A DNA stretch of 13,955 nucleotides from DAIDHZ01 sp035480255. GTDB lineage: Bacteria; Chlamydiota; Chlamydiia; Chlamydiales; SM23-39. The position numbers and the translations under genes were made by a program. The stretch is from assembly GCA_964630875.1 (NCBI GenBank), contig CAZVXF010000028.1, positions 1 through 13,955 of the forward strand. Reading direction: 5' to 3'. Shown piece by piece: positions 7,290 through 13,784 of this stretch. The notes beneath the pieces were generated by a model. That model searched no databases. It was not told the DNA's origin and worked only from the letters and a program-made list of their open reading frames with translations. How positions within the stretch are numbered: position 1 is the first letter of the stretch; each line of letters opens with the position of its first letter.

Positions 7290-9215
7290 ATGCAAAGTAT
7301 TAATTTTAATATTGGTTTTATTGATTGGATCACTAATGCAGTAAAAAAACCAGCAAAAGAAAAAGTTAACAAGGTGGCACAAAACGCTATTGCTAAAAAC
7401 ATTCCAGCACCAGCACAGATGCCTGCGGCTGTTGAAGTGCTTCCGCCTGTAGTTCCTGCGCCAGTCGAAATCCCAATGCCTATTGTTGTCATCGCAGATC
7501 CAATTGTTGAGACACCTTCGATCATGGTTCCTGATCCGATTGTAGAAATTTCAAAGCCATTATCTGAAAGAGCCGTTGAAGTCATTGGACCAACATCGAC
7601 TCTGATCCCACTCTCTTTTTCTCAACGAATTTTGGCAAAACTAACTCTTGGAAATCTTGCCTACGCTCTTATTGTTGCGGCAGCAGTAGCCTGTGTCGCT
7701 TATTTTATATACAATTGGAAATATAGCGAAAAACCCGTTGAAATAGAACCAGAAGAAATTAAAACTCCAGAAATCTGTGAAGAGATTAAAGTCGCTGAAC
7801 CCATCGAAGATGAAAAGCCCACTTATTCCTATGCGATGGATATTCTGAAATACGCTGGTGGAGCGCTCGCTTGTGTTTTCGCGGTCGCATTCTTTAATAG
7901 AAATACGAGCGCCCCAGCGAATATGTCACATCCAAAGAGTTCTGTTTCATCAGATCTGGCTGGGCGTACTGCTGCAGCATTAGGTAGGGTCTCTTGCGCG
8001 ACCGACATATTTGATTGCTCATCAACACCAGCTAGGGCTTCGCAAGGCTCTATTTCGCTTAGTCCAAGCAATCCAGAATTGGCAGAACCATCTCCGGCAC
8101 CTAGAAATCCTAAAAGTCAGGGGGAAAAATCTACAAATTTAATAGATTTCATATCTCCTAGTTTGAGAATAGACGAAATTCGTTATCAGGCCTTCGGAGA
8201 AGAAGCTAAAGAATTCCAATCGATTCAAAATCAATTCCGAACAGGTCAGGAAATAATCGGGCGTAGCGAAATTGATCAGAAGCAAGAAGAAGATAGGCAA
8301 TTACTTCTTCGGCAAGCGCATGAAGATAAGAAAGCAATTGTGCATCGAGATTTTGAACGGAGCGTTATTCTAGGCTCTTCTGTAGATGGCAAAAAGGAAA
8401 TAGAGAGTGAAGAGACTCAAGAATTCCAATCGATTAAGAATCAATTCCGAACAGGACAGGCCATGATTGGGCTTAGCGAAGCCGAAAATAGCGGGCGAGC
8501 TTTGATTTTTAAAGATTTTCTTGCAGAGGCTGCAAAGAAAGTTAAGGTTCATCATTTTCTTGATTTTGAAGCTCAAGCAAGAAGAGATTTAGAGCAAAGA
8601 ATGAATGTGGAAAGAGAACATTTAATAAGGGTCCCCCAAATCGAAAGGAAACAAATGGCTGGAGCTGTCTTAGCTCATAAACAATTTGGATTAATGGGTG
8701 AGCAGCTTCTTAAGCAAGGAAACATAGATCAGGAGCAACAAGGAAGAAGGCAATCCATTCTTAATCGATTCCAAGAAGAAAAGGCAGTGATTGAGTTTAA
8801 CGAAGCCGAAAATAGAGCACGAGATTTGATTGTTCAAGATTATCTTGCAGAAAATGTATGGGAAGGCCAGCGTGATCATTTCTATTCAGAATCTCGCAGA
8901 CGTCAAGTTCCTTTAACTTCATTGGGAAATAATCTGCCGACTTCTGCATCTCCACCAAGAAAATCGGATGAACAATTGACTCCGCATATAGGTACTGCAA
9001 CTACTTTTGGAGCTTCCACAAGAGGTTCTTCTCCGCAACCTCGACATCTAGAAGGATTTACGTCACTGGGACAAGTATCTGGTTTCGTAGTGATTCCTCA
9101 AGGGTCTCCAAGTCCGAGCCGACCGACGAATGGGGTGGATCAAGCGTTTCAATATCTCGGTGATCAACCAAAAACTCCATCACGCAATCCAGAAGAAAGA
9201 GATTCTTCTATTTAA
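7290..9215 (+). CDS. Unrecognised membrane protein with Pro-rich N-terminus and repeat-bearing helical domain
   Basis: I do not recognise this 641-residue protein. Residues 38-90 are rich in Pro, Val, Ile and Ala (PAPVEIPMPIVVIADPIV). Two membrane segments follow at about 121-143 and 185-203, separated by an acidic 40-residue loop (EIEPEEIKTPEICEEIK). Residues 204-300 are Ser/Pro/Ala-rich and probably disordered. Residues 300-545 are highly charged helix and contain a degenerate repeat of 35-40 residues starting near 304, 374 and 482 (consensus EFQSIxNQFRTGQxxIGxSEAEN). The tail (555-641) is Ser/Pro/Gly-rich. Two membrane helices put both long arms on the same side. There is no Sec signal peptide. 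It begins an apparent operon with the TPR gene 20 bases downstream. A host-directed or envelope-associated structural role is plausible for a chlamydia-like bacterium but is inference; the wide spacing of the helices does not fit the classic Inc bilobed domain. Confidence 0.7.
   Translation: MQSINFNIGFIDWITNAVKKPAKEKVNKVAQNAIAKNIPAPAQMPAAVEVLPPVVPAPVEIPMPIVVIADPIVETPSIMVPDPIVEISKPLSERAVEVIGPTSTLIPLSFSQRILAKLTLGNLAYALIVAAAVACVAYFIYNWKYSEKPVEIEPEEIKTPEICEEIKVAEPIEDEKPTYSYAMDILKYAGGALACVFAVAFFNRNTSAPANMSHPKSSVSSDLAGRTAAALGRVSCATDIFDCSSTPARASQGSISLSPSNPELAEPSPAPRNPKSQGEKSTNLIDFISPSLRIDEIRYQAFGEEAKEFQSIQNQFRTGQEIIGRSEIDQKQEEDRQLLLRQAHEDKKAIVHRDFERSVILGSSVDGKKEIESEETQEFQSIKNQFRTGQAMIGLSEAENSGRALIFKDFLAEAAKKVKVHHFLDFEAQARRDLEQRMNVEREHLIRVPQIERKQMAGAVLAHKQFGLMGEQLLKQGNIDQEQQGRRQSILNRFQEEKAVIEFNEAENRARDLIVQDYLAENVWEGQRDHFYSESRRRQVPLTSLGNNLPTSASPPRKSDEQLTPHIGTATTFGASTRGSSPQPRHLEGFTSLGQVSGFVVIPQGSPSPSRPTNGVDQAFQYLGDQPKTPSRNPEERDSSI
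8199..8482 (+). repeat. Diverged intragenic direct repeat, 210-base period
   Basis: Bases 8211-8250 and 8421-8460 match at 37 of 40 positions and lie exactly 210 bases (70 codons) apart in frame. Similarity extends less well to either side (8199-8272 against 8409-8482). A third, weaker protein-level copy begins near 8733, 108 codons after the second and therefore out of period. The repeated peptide is EFQSIxNQFRTGQ followed by a Ser/Asn-Glu-Ala-Glu-Asn motif in copies two and three. This points to internal duplication of a helical unit followed by uneven divergence. Confidence 0.8.
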
Positions 9216-9235
9216 AATAATAAATAAGGATAAAT

Positions 9236-11044
9236 ATGTCATTAACACCAACATCAAATTCTCGTTACTTTTTTACACCCCCCTCTACTGAAAGAGGTCA
9301 ATCTGCAGGTCGTGCAAAAGCAGCTTCTGCGGCGGCATTTGCAGCTAATGCCTTTCCCGGTCAGGATGGGATAACTCCGAAAATTGGATCACCCGTCTCC
9401 TCAAACGCTGCTCGAATGTCGAATTCTGTATCACGTCTGAATTCCAAAGAAGGAGACGTGAGTCCCAAGATTACTGGGGAGCGGAACAAGTATCTAAGCC
9501 CTACAAAAGCAAAGGGCGAAACTCCAAAACAGAGCAGTGAACAACATGCCTATCTTCAAATGTCGAATTCTGTATCACGTCTGAACTCCAAAGAAGGAGA
9601 AGTGAGTCCCAAGATTACTGGGGACCGGAACAATTATCCAAGCCCTACAATAGCAAGCAGCGAAACTCCAAAACTGACGAGTGAACAACATGTCGTTCTT
9701 CAAAATGCAGATCAGTATTTGAAAGCAGCTGAAAATTACCGAAGTGAAAATCGTACATCAGATGCCATGAAAGCTTTGGTGGAGCGAGTCAACCTCTTAA
9801 AAGAGAGTATGCCGGAGAGCTTATATTTAGCCGCTGCTTACACAGATTTAGCAACTGCAAGAGAAAAAAATGGAGAATTGGATAAGGCGATTACATGTCT
9901 TGAAAGAGCGCTTCCGATTCAGGAAAAACATCTTGCAGGAACCCCTGAATTATTCAGATCCTATGGATATCTTGCTTTACTTTATACTACACTCGATAAA
10001 ATTGATCTTGCCTTAGAGTACTATGAGAAGGGGAAAGGTATGTTAAAACATACCGAAGTTCTTGCTTCAGAAGTTGCAGCGGTGAATGACAAGATTGCCA
10101 ATTTGCTAGAGGCGAAAGGAGATCAAACAGGACGTGCACTTCAATTGCGTATGTCAAATATTCGAGCTTACGAAGAGTTTTATCCAAACACAATGCTCTT
10201 GGCTGACTACTACGATCTCATTGCATCGTATAATAAAGATGAGTCTTTACTAAAAAAGAGTTCTGAAATCGAGAAAAGACTCGGATTTAATTGCCAGGAA
10301 TTTGCTGCGAAAATTGGTAAAATGTATGAAGATCGTCATCGATTAGAGCAAACGTTTAGTCAGATTACGAAAAATCTTTCGTCTGAGCATAGCTCAACAG
10401 ATAGTATAATTTCTCAGGCAACATCTTATACAACCAAAGCAGGCATTCGAAGGTCACTGCTAAGAAGTGTAGATTGTGTTGGAAGATTCGAATGGGTGTT
10501 ACAAAAGAAAGCGGCACTAGATCCTCAAAATCTCTTCGTGGCTTCTCAATGTGAGATTGTAGGGGATCAATATATCGCGCAAGAAAATGAGAAATTAGCG
10601 AAAATCTTTTATTACTTGGCATTGAAGATTCGTGCGAACGTGCTGGGTAAAGATCACCGGGATGTCTTAAACTTGAGTGAAAAGGCCAACGCAATGCCGG
10701 GAAAACTCATTTCAATGAGTCAAGCTCGAATGGGATCTGTGACTCGAGCACAAAGTGTTGTTCCACAGGAAGATGCGATCAGTAAGTTATGCGCTGATTT
10801 AGCTAAATATGATTCAACCAATTTATTTGGAAAAAAAAATGCAGTTAAAGATAAGGCAAGAGATGACTTGATGGCTTTTTTGGATCAGTATCGGAAGACT
10901 AAAGACGATACTCTGTATAAAAAAATAGCTAAATTCGTGAATGATGAATTGATTAAGCCAAATAATCCAGCTTTTGATGGAAAATATTCCGGCAATTTAT
11001 CTGCATTATTTGTGCGTGCAAGCGGTCTTTTTAAGGTTTATTAG
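9236..11044 (+). CDS. TPR-repeat protein with N-terminal tandem duplication, function unknown
   Basis: This is a 602-residue soluble protein. Residues 1-155 are Ser/Thr/Pro/Ala-rich, probably disordered, and contain two tandem copies of a 48-residue unit starting at Met61 and Met109. Residues 157-312 read as about four TPR helix pairs, clearest at 198-231 and 240-273, resembling kinesin-light-chain-type TPRs. A further TPR-like pair lies at 433-468 (ending GKDHRDVLNL). Residues 510-602 form a separate lysine-rich helical domain of unknown type. No signal peptide or membrane segment is seen. AAGGA lies five bases before the ATG at 9236. The gene is the second of a two-gene operon after the membrane repeat protein, so the two may act together, with this one as a soluble or secreted partner. 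TPR domains bind proteins but do not reveal the partner. A T3S substrate is possible, given the unstructured Ser-rich N-terminus. Confidence 0.75.
   Translation: MSLTPTSNSRYFFTPPSTERGQSAGRAKAASAAAFAANAFPGQDGITPKIGSPVSSNAARMSNSVSRLNSKEGDVSPKITGERNKYLSPTKAKGETPKQSSEQHAYLQMSNSVSRLNSKEGEVSPKITGDRNNYPSPTIASSETPKLTSEQHVVLQNADQYLKAAENYRSENRTSDAMKALVERVNLLKESMPESLYLAAAYTDLATAREKNGELDKAITCLERALPIQEKHLAGTPELFRSYGYLALLYTTLDKIDLALEYYEKGKGMLKHTEVLASEVAAVNDKIANLLEAKGDQTGRALQLRMSNIRAYEEFYPNTMLLADYYDLIASYNKDESLLKKSSEIEKRLGFNCQEFAAKIGKMYEDRHRLEQTFSQITKNLSSEHSSTDSIISQATSYTTKAGIRRSLLRSVDCVGRFEWVLQKKAALDPQNLFVASQCEIVGDQYIAQENEKLAKIFYYLALKIRANVLGKDHRDVLNLSEKANAMPGKLISMSQARMGSVTRAQSVVPQEDAISKLCADLAKYDSTNLFGKKNAVKDKARDDLMAFLDQYRKTKDDTLYKKIAKFVNDELIKPNNPAFDGKYSGNLSALFVRASGLFKVY
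9416..9703 (+). repeat. Tandem duplication of 144 bases within the TPR gene
   Basis: Copy one (9416-9559) and copy two (9560-9703) are adjacent and exactly 48 codons each. The first 75 bases or so are nearly identical (MSNSVSRLNSKEG, then VSPKITG), while the second half has diverged more (SPTKAKGETPKQSSEQH against SPTIASSETPKLTSEQH). The head-to-tail arrangement with the reading frame kept indicates a fairly recent duplication in a disordered segment that tolerates length change. Confidence 0.9.
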
Positions 11045-11049
11045 CATTT

Positions 11050-12333
11050 TTAAGCCAAAAGCAGTGCAGGATTCTCTAAGTATTTCTGCACTGTTTTTAA
11101 GAATTTTGCAGCGTCAGCGCCATCGATTGCTCGATGGTCTGCCGATACGACGAGATGCATTTTCTTTCCTGCAACGATTTGCCCATTCTTCACTCGTGCA
11201 CATTCTTCAATACTGCCAACAGCGAGAATGGCTGCTTGGGGAGGATTGATAATCGCGCAAAAGTCAGTCACTCCATACATCCCCATATTCGAGATTGTGA
11301 ATGAACCACCTTGATATTCGTGCGCTTGAAGTTTGTTCAGCTTTGCTTTTGATGCGAGGTCTTTGACTTCAAGCGAGATTTCACCAATATTTTTGTAGTC
11401 TGCATGACGAATAATAGGAGTAATGAGTCCGCCTTCCACACTGACTGCGACAGAGATGTCGATCGTTTTGAAAAAGATGATCGATTGGCTTGCAGCATTA
11501 AAACCACTATTGCAGTTTGGATGTTCTTTTAAAGAAAGAGCAACGGCACGTATGATAAAATCATTGATTGAGACTTTCAAGTTCCCATTTTTCAATTGTT
11601 CACGCGCTTCAAAGAGGGGACTTGCATCGATTTCTTGATGTACATAGATGTGTGGAATTGAGTTTTTTGCACTTTGGAGACGCTGAGAAATCACTTTTCG
11701 CATAGGAGATAGGGGGACTTCTTCAAAAGTCCCTGGAGTGATCGTTGGTTTTTCTCGATGACCAAAAGTCACTACTTGGTTGGGTTGCGCAAGATTGAGA
11801 TCTTGACTTGTCACTCTTCCACCAGGTCCGCTCCCTTTAACTGTTGTGATGTCTAAGCCTTTTTCCTTTGCGAGCTTTTTGGCAAGGGGAGAAGCTGGAG
11901 TTCGTTTTGGTATCACTTCCGTTGGAAATTCAAATTCATAATTTTCTAAAGGGGGCTGGGGGAGAAAAACGGCTTGCGGAATAGAAGTTGTCAAAGCCGA
12001 TTTTGGAGTTTCTTCTTTCATTTCAGGCTGCTTTTTTTCTTCCTTTGCTTGAGGCAGAGTGCCAACTGGCGTATATCCTTCAATATTCTCATTCGGTTTT
12101 TCGCTAAATATGCCCATGGGTTGGTTTACGATTCCAATGCCGCCTTCTGGAATGAGAATTTTGCGCAAAAAACCATCATCAAGTGCATTGAATTCTACGG
12201 TTGCTTTATCTGTCGCAATTTCAACGAGGAGATCACCTGAGCTTACTTTGTCACCCACTTTTTTATGCCATTTCGTAATTGTTCCTTCTTGCATAGTTGG
12301 AGAAAGTTTTGGCATAGTTACGGTAAACGGCAT
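11050..12333 (-). CDS. pdhC: Dihydrolipoyllysine acetyltransferase, E2 of pyruvate dehydrogenase
   Basis: This protein of 427 residues is the E2 core of pyruvate dehydrogenase and moves the acetyl group from E1 via lipoate to CoA. Residues 1-78 are one lipoyl domain with the lipoylated lysine in ATDKATVE (Lys43). A Pro/Glu/Lys linker follows (80-143). Residues 144-180 form the E1/E3-binding domain (SPLAKKLAKEKGLD, GSGPGGRVTSQDL). Residues 203-427 are the catalytic domain, with SFTISNMG at 344-351 and the active-site motif DHRAIDG (His400, Asp404). The N-terminal MPKLSPTMQEGT is standard for this family and fixes the start; AAAGG lies nine bases upstream. PDH is favoured over the 2-oxoglutarate or branched-chain E2s by these lipoyl and linker features. 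No pdhA or pdhB is adjacent, unlike Chlamydia as I recall it (pdhABC). Its stop is five bases from that of the convergent TPR gene. Confidence 0.92.
   Translation of the reverse strand: MPFTVTMPKLSPTMQEGTITKWHKKVGDKVSSGDLLVEIATDKATVEFNALDDGFLRKILIPEGGIGIVNQPMGIFSEKPNENIEGYTPVGTLPQAKEEKKQPEMKEETPKSALTTSIPQAVFLPQPPLENYEFEFPTEVIPKRTPASPLAKKLAKEKGLDITTVKGSGPGGRVTSQDLNLAQPNQVVTFGHREKPTITPGTFEEVPLSPMRKVISQRLQSAKNSIPHIYVHQEIDASPLFEAREQLKNGNLKVSINDFIIRAVALSLKEHPNCNSGFNAASQSIIFFKTIDISVAVSVEGGLITPIIRHADYKNIGEISLEVKDLASKAKLNKLQAHEYQGGSFTISNMGMYGVTDFCAIINPPQAAILAVGSIEECARVKNGQIVAGKKMHLVVSADHRAIDGADAAKFLKTVQKYLENPALLLA
11062..11098 (+). terminator. Rho-independent terminator of the TPR gene, inside pdhC
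   Basis: CAGTGCAG (11062-11069) pairs perfectly with CTGCACTG (11086-11093), with a 16-base loop, followed at once by TTTTT (11094-11098). A G-U pair and four A-U pairs with the preceding AAAAG can extend the stem. It lies 18 bases past the stop of the plus-strand TPR gene and within the last codons of pdhC on the other strand. On the minus strand the T run would fall before the pdhC stop codon, so termination there would remove the stop; the element most likely serves the plus strand. Confidence 0.75.
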
Positions 12334-12336
12334 ATC

Positions 12337-13272
12337 ATGAACCCTTTGTTAGTAGAACCTGTAGATTCAAAACAGATTCTTTTGAACTTGATTATACTTT
12401 TTTTCACATTTTCTTTGGAGGGATCTTTGTATCACAGTCAAAAAGAAGAAAATATCGCGCCATTTGATGAATTCATCCTGACTTGGAATGGAAAAAGACC
12501 AGAAAATGACAAAATAAATTTTTATGTAAGACTAAAGACAGATGCTTGGTCGCCATACTTTTTGTATGCTACATGGGGAAAAAGTGGACAAAACTCTTAC
12601 AGATATGGGACGGATATTCGCGTTGATCAAGATGTAATTTCAACGAAAACAAAAGCGACAGGTTTTGAAATCAAGGTTGAAGGAGCAAATCCAAAAGATT
12701 TTTGTTATCACGTGTATGTAAACCAAGAAAAAACAATCTGTCACAATGTCTCAAATCTGGGTTCGATTCGATTAGACGTTCCAGGCCTTTCTCAGAAAAC
12801 ACTCGATCATCCTCGAAAAATGGACCTATGCTCACCGACCTCAAGTACTGCTGTCATTCGATATTTAAGCAATGCCTCAATCGATCCAGTTCTTTTTGCT
12901 GAAAACGTATGTGATTCTGGCTTTGATATCTATGGAAATTGGATTTTGAATGTTGCGGAAGCTTCATCGATCCTTGACTCCTGGCATTGCTGGGTGGAGC
13001 GTTTATGTGGATTTGAAGAACTGCATGCAAGGCTGATGAAAAATACACCTGTTGTTGTAAGCGTTAGAGGGCCATTAAAGGGAAGCGCTCTTCCCTATGC
13101 AAAAGGGCATCTGCTTGTTGTAAAAGGGTATGATGCAGAGAAGAATATGGTCTTATGTATGGATCCCGCTTTCCCGACAAACGAAGAGACAAATATCGCC
13201 TATCCACTCTCCGATTTTATGGCAGCTTGGGAGAGAAGAGGTCTTCTTTCTTACATCTTCGAAAAAAAATGA
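12337..13272 (+). CDS. Exported C39-like cysteine peptidase family protein
   Basis: This protein of 311 residues starts from the ATG at 12337, chosen because it places a hydrophobic signal segment (residues 14-26, ILLNLIILFFTFS) near the N-terminus; the longer frame from 12265 would run antisense to pdhC. Residues 40-130 form a beta-rich domain with FDEFILTWNGKRP and WSPYFLYATWG, a pattern I recall upstream of peptidase domains in the C39-like family. Residues 155-311 form the papain-fold domain, with Cys165 in LCSPTSSTAV, His258 in AKGHLLVVKGYD and Asp276 in MDPAF as the likely catalytic triad. It is expected in the periplasm, envelope or outside the cell. The family includes bacteriocin-leader peptidases, but no ABC transporter or bacteriocin gene is present, so the substrate is unknown. 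Five further cysteines after the signal could form disulfides. No Shine-Dalgarno is seen; a weak promoter (TTGCAT-18-CATAGT, 12289-12318) lies inside pdhC. Confidence 0.78.
   Translation: MNPLLVEPVDSKQILLNLIILFFTFSLEGSLYHSQKEENIAPFDEFILTWNGKRPENDKINFYVRLKTDAWSPYFLYATWGKSGQNSYRYGTDIRVDQDVISTKTKATGFEIKVEGANPKDFCYHVYVNQEKTICHNVSNLGSIRLDVPGLSQKTLDHPRKMDLCSPTSSTAVIRYLSNASIDPVLFAENVCDSGFDIYGNWILNVAEASSILDSWHCWVERLCGFEELHARLMKNTPVVVSVRGPLKGSALPYAKGHLLVVKGYDAEKNMVLCMDPAFPTNEETNIAYPLSDFMAAWERRGLLSYIFEKK
12391..12396 (-). promoter_or_regulatory. Candidate -10 box for pdhC
   Basis: A perfect TATAAT on the minus strand (12396 to 12391) would start transcription near 12384, about 50 bases before the pdhC ATG at 12333. 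The matching -35 region (TCCAAA at 17-base spacing) is poor. The box lies inside the 5' end of the divergent peptidase gene, as any pdhC promoter must because only three bases separate the two start codons. Confidence 0.35.
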
Positions 13273-13501
13273 AACTGCAGAGGGAATTGCAAAACTCGCA
13301 ATGTGTGCAAAATTTGATGATTGGTTCAATTTGTGCAAATTGACATAACCAATTGGGCTCTTCTGCAATTTACAAAAAATTAAAACCAATGGGAAAAGGG
13401 CAAATTTGGAGTCAAATGGAGTTTTGCAACGGCCTCCTTGGTTAGAAAAATGTCGTAGACTTTGGAAAAATTGCGAAAGAAAACTCAATACGAGTTTAAA
13501 T
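13273..13501. other. Gap after the peptidase gene with a long interrupted hairpin
   Basis: No intact gene is seen. The notable structure is a nested inverted repeat at 13320-13353: ATTGGTT and AACCAAT form an outer stem, and CAATTTG with CAAATTG (13327-13342) an inner one, with a four-base ACAT bulge on one side. No T run follows, so it is not a standard terminator. A plus-strand frame open from 13349 continues into the broken reading frame described next but has no ATG before 13502. Confidence 0.5.
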
Positions 13502-13784
13502 ATGGTTGTTTTAGCTTTTGTGGCATTAGTTCTGAAAAGATTTTAAACGTGCCATTGAGTCTGAATGTGAACAACAAAGAAAACAAGATGGGCAAGATAT
13601 GCTTGATACGCATGATGAAAAAAAAGAAAGAGAGCTACCCCAGTCTGAACTAACAAGATCAATTTTGGGTTGTTGTTTCGAAGTGATAAATTTTCGACGC
13701 CGCAAATTAGAATACCAAAGATTGCATCAGTCCATGGGGATCGACAGTGAAGCTAGCCCGGTTGAGGAGCCTCTGCCGTTTTGA
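13502..13784 (+). pseudogene. Possible broken small membrane-protein gene with +1 frameshift
   Basis: From ATG 13502 the frame reads a hydrophobic peptide (MVVLAFVALVLKRF) and stops at TAA 13544-13546. Shifting by +1 at the TTTTAAA site continues directly into a protein-like charged frame (KRAIESECEQQRKQ onward) that runs to TGA 13782-13784. Together they would make a protein of about 93 residues with one N-terminal membrane helix and a hydrophilic tail. The frame before 13502 is also open back to 13349 and protein-like. No Shine-Dalgarno is seen. An indel in a decaying gene is the simplest reading; a sequencing error or a true frameshift site of the prfB kind is possible. No family was recognised. 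Confidence 0.35.

Noticed and set aside
7133..7585. A 150-codon minus-strand frame rich in Gly, Thr, Ser and Ile
   Set aside because: Its low-complexity composition is the antisense of the Pro/Val-rich N-terminus of the 641-residue protein, and it runs through the intergenic promoter.
7650..7905. Two membrane segments considered as a chlamydial Inc bilobed domain
   Set aside because: The helices are separated by about 40 acidic residues, not the short turn typical of Inc proteins.
12265..12336. Longer N-terminus for the peptidase gene
   Set aside because: It would be antisense to the conserved lipoyl domain of pdhC and would bury the signal segment; ATG 12337 fits better.
13153..13488. A 111-codon minus-strand frame
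   Set aside because: It starts in the 3' end of the peptidase gene antisense and has no recognisable pattern or ribosome-binding site.
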